From NCBI RefSeq assembly GCF_024594815.1, contig NZ_JANJOU010000003.1:310001-374000 (forward strand): a stretch of DNA of 64,000 nt, in the 5' to 3' direction. This stretch comes from Roseomonas populi (GTDB lineage Bacteria; Pseudomonadota; Alphaproteobacteria; Acetobacterales; Acetobacteraceae). The position numbers and the translations under genes are program-made. The stretch's first letter is position 1. Each line of letters opens with the position of its first letter. The notes beneath the pieces were generated by a model, which worked only from the letters and a program-made list of their open reading frames with translations, was not told where the DNA came from and did no database searches. This document shows, piece by piece, positions 61,131-64,000 of this stretch.

Positions 61131-61676
61131 CTACTTCACCCGCCACCAATCGGCGAGGAAGAGCAGCGCCTCGCGCACCATCCACGCCCGGCTCTGCGGT
61201 GACGGCTCGGCATAGATGATCACCATTCGCACCGCATTGGCGTGCTGCATGCTGCACTGGCGCTCCACCTGCGCCATCGCCTCCGAGTAGGCTTTGAAGG
61301 CGACGTGGGCAGCCTCCTCTTCCTCCTGGCTGAGCGTGCCGCCGCCCTTGCCGCCGCCAGGGTAACCGCCCGGCACGTCGATGCCCGGCACCGCGGCCTT
61401 CCACAGCGCGCCAAGCCTGGCCGCAGCCGCGCGCTGGCGGCGGCACCAGCCGTCGCCATAGCCATCCTCTCTGCGGAGAGGCTGATCCTCCACCCGCCCC
61501 ATCGGGCGCGTGAATCGCCCAGTCACGTCCGCCGCGAGCGCAGTCAGGTAGAGCTCGTCCCGCTTCTCGTCGCTCATGACATAGGCGCCGCCGGCGGTGA
61601 CGGTCCCCGCCGCCATGGTCAGACCCAACTCCCCGCCGCTCACTAGCGGCTTGGGCGCTTCCCTGTCGTAGCTCAC
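61131..61676 (-). CDS. Prophage protein of unknown function, possible late regulator
   Basis: 181 residues from GTG 61676: MSYDREAPKPLVSGGELGLTMAAG. It contains a Gly-rich linker (GGYPGGGKGGGTLSQ, about 102-116), a helical segment with EEEEAAHVAFKAYSEAMAQVERQC, and a C-terminal aromatic stretch (MVREALLFLADWWRVK). No recognised domain. It is the last gene of the early group and immediately precedes the late region, the position of lambda Q or RinA-type late activators. Role assigned by position only. Confidence 0.55.
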   Translation of the reverse strand: MSYDREAPKPLVSGGELGLTMAAGTVTAGGAYVMSDEKRDELYLTALAADVTGRFTRPMGRVEDQPLRREDGYGDGWCRRQRAAAARLGALWKAAVPGIDVPGGYPGGGKGGGTLSQEEEEAAHVAFKAYSEAMAQVERQCSMQHANAVRMVIIYAEPSPQSRAWMVREALLFLADWWRVK

Positions 61677-62458
61677 CCCATCCCCCCTGCTGCGGTGACA
61701 CCGTGCTTCTGCTCCAGCACCCGCAGCCGCATCGCCGCCATCGGCGCCATGGGTCCGCCCTGCGCCACGATCTTCCGGTACTCCACCGCCAGCAGCGCCG
61801 GCGCGACGAAACGGGGCGAGACGGGCCGCCCCTCCGATCCCGCCTCGAGGTCCTGGCGCTGCGCCGCCATGTTCGCCCGCCAGGCCGTCAACGTGGCCGC
61901 CACCGCAGCCACCTCGCCCTGAGGGCGCGGCGCGCGGCCGCTCGGCGCCGGCTCGGCGGGCAGCGGGGGCGCGGCGATGCGCTCCAGCGCGGCGATGCGG
62001 TCCCGGATGCTGCGCTCGATCGGCTCCAGCACGGCCAGCACGTCGCCGGCGGCGGGGAAGAAGCGGGTCTCGGCGTAGAGGGCACGACGGCTCTCATCGG
62101 TGAAGCACCCGGCCGGCAGGTGCCCGCAGTCCTGCGCGATAGCGCCGAACCGCATGGCGAAGGTGTCCTGATCCTGCGGATTGCGGCATCCGCGATTCAC
62201 GCCCCCAAGCCACATCGCGAGCCGCTCACGGGTCACTGGCGCGAGAAGGGCGCGGAACTGCTCGGCCGCCCACTCGGCCTCCTCCCGCTGCGCCGTGCTG
62301 ACGCTGCGGGGGTCGAAGTGCCGCAGGGCGCGGGCCTCGCGGTCCGGATCGGTCAGCCTGGCAACATCCAGCGCGAGGCTGCGGCTCATCGGCGGTTCGC
62401 GCAGCTCGGCACTCGACACCAGACGGGCGTCGGCCTGGACGGGAGTGAGAGCGTTCAT
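61673..62458 (-). CDS. Prophage protein of unknown function (early operon)
   Basis: 261 residues from the ATG at 62458: MNALTPVQADARLVSSAELREPPMSRSLALDV. The middle region RFGAIAQDCGHLPAGCFTDESRRALYAETRFFPAAGDVLAVLEP is a pattern seen in replication-module proteins of alphaproteobacterial phages (partner of the replication initiator). C-terminal part is helical and basic. It overlaps both neighbours by 4 bases. A helper role for replication is inferred from position. Confidence 0.6.
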   Translation of the reverse strand: MNALTPVQADARLVSSAELREPPMSRSLALDVARLTDPDREARALRHFDPRSVSTAQREEAEWAAEQFRALLAPVTRERLAMWLGGVNRGCRNPQDQDTFAMRFGAIAQDCGHLPAGCFTDESRRALYAETRFFPAAGDVLAVLEPIERSIRDRIAALERIAAPPLPAEPAPSGRAPRPQGEVAAVAATLTAWRANMAAQRQDLEAGSEGRPVSPRFVAPALLAVEYRKIVAQGGPMAPMAAMRLRVLEQKHGVTAAGGMG

Positions 62459-63285
62459 CCGTTGACCACCTTCTCGAAAGCACCAGGGTCGAGCATCCAG
62501 GCGAGGTTGCTGGGCTTGCTTGGCCCGGGCGGGCCGGCCCCCGTCCCGGACACGCCGCGGCGGCGCCCAGCGACCTCGCGGCATCGGTTGTGGAAGGTGG
62601 CGGACCAGTCGAGCTTCGTGGCCTTCGTGCCAGGCAGCGCGCACCAGTAGTCGCGGAACTCCGCCGCCACCGCGTCAGGGTCGAGGCCCAGGCTGCGGGC
62701 GAACGCTCGATCGTCCTCGCTGGGCTGCCAGTTCGTCGGGAGGCGCGTGCCGCGCGCCGCGCCGACCGAGCGAAGCGAGGTCTCCTCTTCCCTCCTACCT
62801 CCTTCCTCCTTCCTCTGCGGAGGATTTCCCCGATCGGTCGGCGACGTGTCGGCGACTGGTCGCCGATCCGGCTCCGACGCGAAGGCGACAGGTGGCGGAG
62901 CGGTCGAAGGCCCGTCGTCGGCGGCCGGCTGATCGGTCACCGACAGGCCAACGAACGCCCGCAAATCGTCGGGGAGCGGGTGGACAGCCTTCGGCTTCTC
63001 GGGGCGCTGCCACTTCCGGAAGTTGCGGATCGCTCCGTACTTCCTCCCCGACACGTCGAACTGCCGGACCTGACCGCTCTCCGACAGCTCGGCGAGCAGG
63101 GCGGGCATGTCCACCGCGTCGGCGGGAAAGATCTGCATCTTCAGCCCGAGCGGCTTCCACTCGAACACGCCCTGGTCGTCCGCCACGTTGCGGAGGGCAA
63201 TGGAGAGGAGGCGCGCCAGCGGTGAGCACGAGACGAAGTCCTCGTCCGTCCACTGGCCGGGGTGCATGCTGCGGATACGGGCCAT
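62455..63285 (-). CDS. Phage replication initiator-like protein
   Basis: 276 residues: MARIRSMHPGQWTDEDFVSCSPLARLLSIALRN. The first 110 residues form a winged-helix domain with the family start MARIRS-HPG-W-DE-F-S and CDS-like SPLARLL, often met in phage replication proteins that recruit a helicase. A long Pro/Arg/Glu linker (about 115-190) is followed by a C-terminal DnaD-like segment (TNWQPSEDDRAFARSLGLDPDAVAAEFRDYWCALPG; TKLDWSATFHNRC). ATG at 63285 overlaps the stop of the nuclease gene. Confidence 0.8.
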   Translation of the reverse strand: MARIRSMHPGQWTDEDFVSCSPLARLLSIALRNVADDQGVFEWKPLGLKMQIFPADAVDMPALLAELSESGQVRQFDVSGRKYGAIRNFRKWQRPEKPKAVHPLPDDLRAFVGLSVTDQPAADDGPSTAPPPVAFASEPDRRPVADTSPTDRGNPPQRKEEGGRREEETSLRSVGAARGTRLPTNWQPSEDDRAFARSLGLDPDAVAAEFRDYWCALPGTKATKLDWSATFHNRCREVAGRRRGVSGTGAGPPGPSKPSNLAWMLDPGAFEKVVNG

Positions 63286-63731
63286 CAGAGGTGGACCTTT
63301 CGGAGCGGAACGCCCTCCCCGCGCAGGAAAGCCTCCACGCCCTCGATGGTGGATGCGATCTCGACCGCGTGGCCGATCTCGCGCATCTCGCGGTGGAGGT
63401 TCAGCTGCTCGGACGAAGGCGTGCCAAAGCGCGGCCGCTTCATCTCCACCCAGACCGTCCGCCCGCCGGGCAGCAGGATCGCGAGATCCGGGAAGCCATC
63501 CAGCACGCCATCGGCCTTGCGGGCCGCGAAGTAGCGGGCCTTCCGCTCGCTGGACCAGTTCGGGTCCACCGCGGATTCGTTCGCCACGTGGTGAACCTTG
63601 GAGCCGGGCGGCAGGGTCAGGGCGAGCCACTCCAGCACGGAGCGCTGCACCTGGCGTTCCTTCGGCGTCAGGGCCCGCGCCACCGCGCGGCCGGCAGCCT
63701 TCGGCAAAGAGTGAAGGGTTGGGCAGGTCAC
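63285..63731 (-). CDS. VRR-NUC domain nuclease
   Basis: 148 residues, GTG start at 63731. The core KADGVLDGFPDLAILLPGG, then VWVEMKRP and SSEQLNLHREMREIGHAVEIAST match the VRR-NUC family, a PD-(D/E)XK type with Asp in FPDL, Glu and Lys in EMK. These structure-specific nucleases occur in phage replication modules and may process branched DNA. It overlaps its neighbours in the early operon, so is probably co-expressed with the replication initiator. Confidence 0.88.
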   Translation of the reverse strand: MTCPTLHSLPKAAGRAVARALTPKERQVQRSVLEWLALTLPPGSKVHHVANESAVDPNWSSERKARYFAARKADGVLDGFPDLAILLPGGRTVWVEMKRPRFGTPSSEQLNLHREMREIGHAVEIASTIEGVEAFLRGEGVPLRKVHL

Positions 63732-64000
63732 CGGGGCGATCCCTCGCCGGCTAGGCGCGCCGCACGAATCGCCGCAGCGCCCTCACCGGCCACTCGCTGC
63801 ACGTCCAGCATTTCGGCCTCGAGGCGCGCAGTGTCCTCCGCGCAGAGGTGCCCATCCGCCAAGCCCAGGGCGGCGGCCTGGACGACCTCGGCTGCCTCCT
63901 TCGCCACCGCCGCGACGTGCTGCATCGCCTCGCCGCTGCCCATCGTGGAGAGGCGCTCGATGCGATAGCCGCAGCGCCGTGCCACCTCCTCCAGCAGCTG
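63728..64000 (-). CDS. CII-like phage regulatory protein, 5' end outside window
   Basis: At least 90 residues of the C-terminal part are visible: the frame is open through the right edge (QLLEEVARRCGY upstream of a possible GTG at 63985). Pattern EAMQHVAAVAKEAAEVVQAA, then CAEDTARLEAEMLDVQRVAGEGAAAI resembles the C-terminal helices of phage CII-type regulators (GEAxxxxxxxxxEAGEVxxAxxxAxADGxLxxxExxxLxxExxxL). It overlaps the VRR-NUC gene. Assignment is weak because the DNA-binding region is not seen. Confidence 0.55.
   Translation of the reverse strand, partial: QLLEEVARRCGYRIERLSTMGSGEAMQHVAAVAKEAAEVVQAAALGLADGHLCAEDTARLEAEMLDVQRVAGEGAAAIRAARLAGEGSPR

Larger units (their letters stand above)
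27600..64000. mobile_element. Large lambda-like prophage (siphovirus type), right end outside window
   Basis: Integrase on the left, then a right-to-left late operon with terminase, portal, capsid, connectors, tail, tape measure, fibres, holin and lysozyme, and early genes at the right edge. Lambda-type gpNu1, gpA, gpW-like and gpB-like proteins, a long tape measure and a tail tube protein indicate a long-tailed siphovirus. The left boundary is placed near 27600 from the disrupted tailspike; no att core could be proven because the right end is not visible. All structural genes appear intact, so the element may be inducible. Confidence 0.9.

Overview
The window is very GC-rich, with short intergenic gaps and many genes overlapping by 1-4 bases. 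Its gene content (ThiS/ThiG pair, alphaproteobacterial-type ornithine decarboxylase, aatA-type aminotransferases) suggests an alphaproteobacterium, most likely an Acetobacteraceae member such as Roseomonas. The taxon is an inference; no rRNA or tRNA gene is present to confirm it.

Host chromosome, about 1-25.4 kb. The left edge holds the 5' part of a TrpF-like gene facing thiS-thiG. Next come a small membrane protein, a leucine-rich-repeat protein kinase, and an EmrA/EmrB-type efflux pair transcribed away from a TetR regulator, with two near-identical palindromic operators between them. An ornithine/lysine decarboxylase with a strong terminator, a DedA membrane protein and an Lrp/AsnC regulator follow. 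A peptide-type ABC transporter is next: two divergent paralogous binding proteins (one with a Tat signal, one with a Sec signal), two permeases, two ATPases and a coupled mini-lipoprotein. After a glyoxalase-like protein, a tandem acetyltransferase and two paralogous aspartate-type aminotransferases, a tightly overlapped potDABC-like polyamine ABC operon runs on the minus strand.

Junction, about 25.4-27.7 kb. Two plus-strand genes look phage-tail-derived. The second, a beta-helix tailspike, seems to lose its own 3' end at the left edge of the large prophage.

Prophage, about 27.6 kb to beyond the right edge. A P4-type integrase and three small genes lie on the plus strand. The late operon runs right to left: terminase small and large subunits, gpW-like joiner, lambda-type portal, PBECR-like nuclease, ClpP protease fused to major capsid, DUF2190 decoration protein, connectors, tail tube, tail chaperone with a canonical -1 frameshift site, tape measure with a transglycosylase domain, tail tip and fibres (including an SGNH esterase and an S74 self-cleaving fibre), then holin and lysozyme. 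The right end holds early genes: a putative regulator, replication proteins, a VRR-NUC nuclease and a CII-like protein cut by the window end.

Cargo. Lower-GC genes sit at module boundaries. A 494-residue protein with a PD-(D/E)XK nuclease signature lies between two broken endolysin fragments; it is the best candidate for an undescribed defence or conflict gene. A 217-residue unknown sits between the late and early modules. A lipoprotein gene on the opposite strand interrupts the tail operon.
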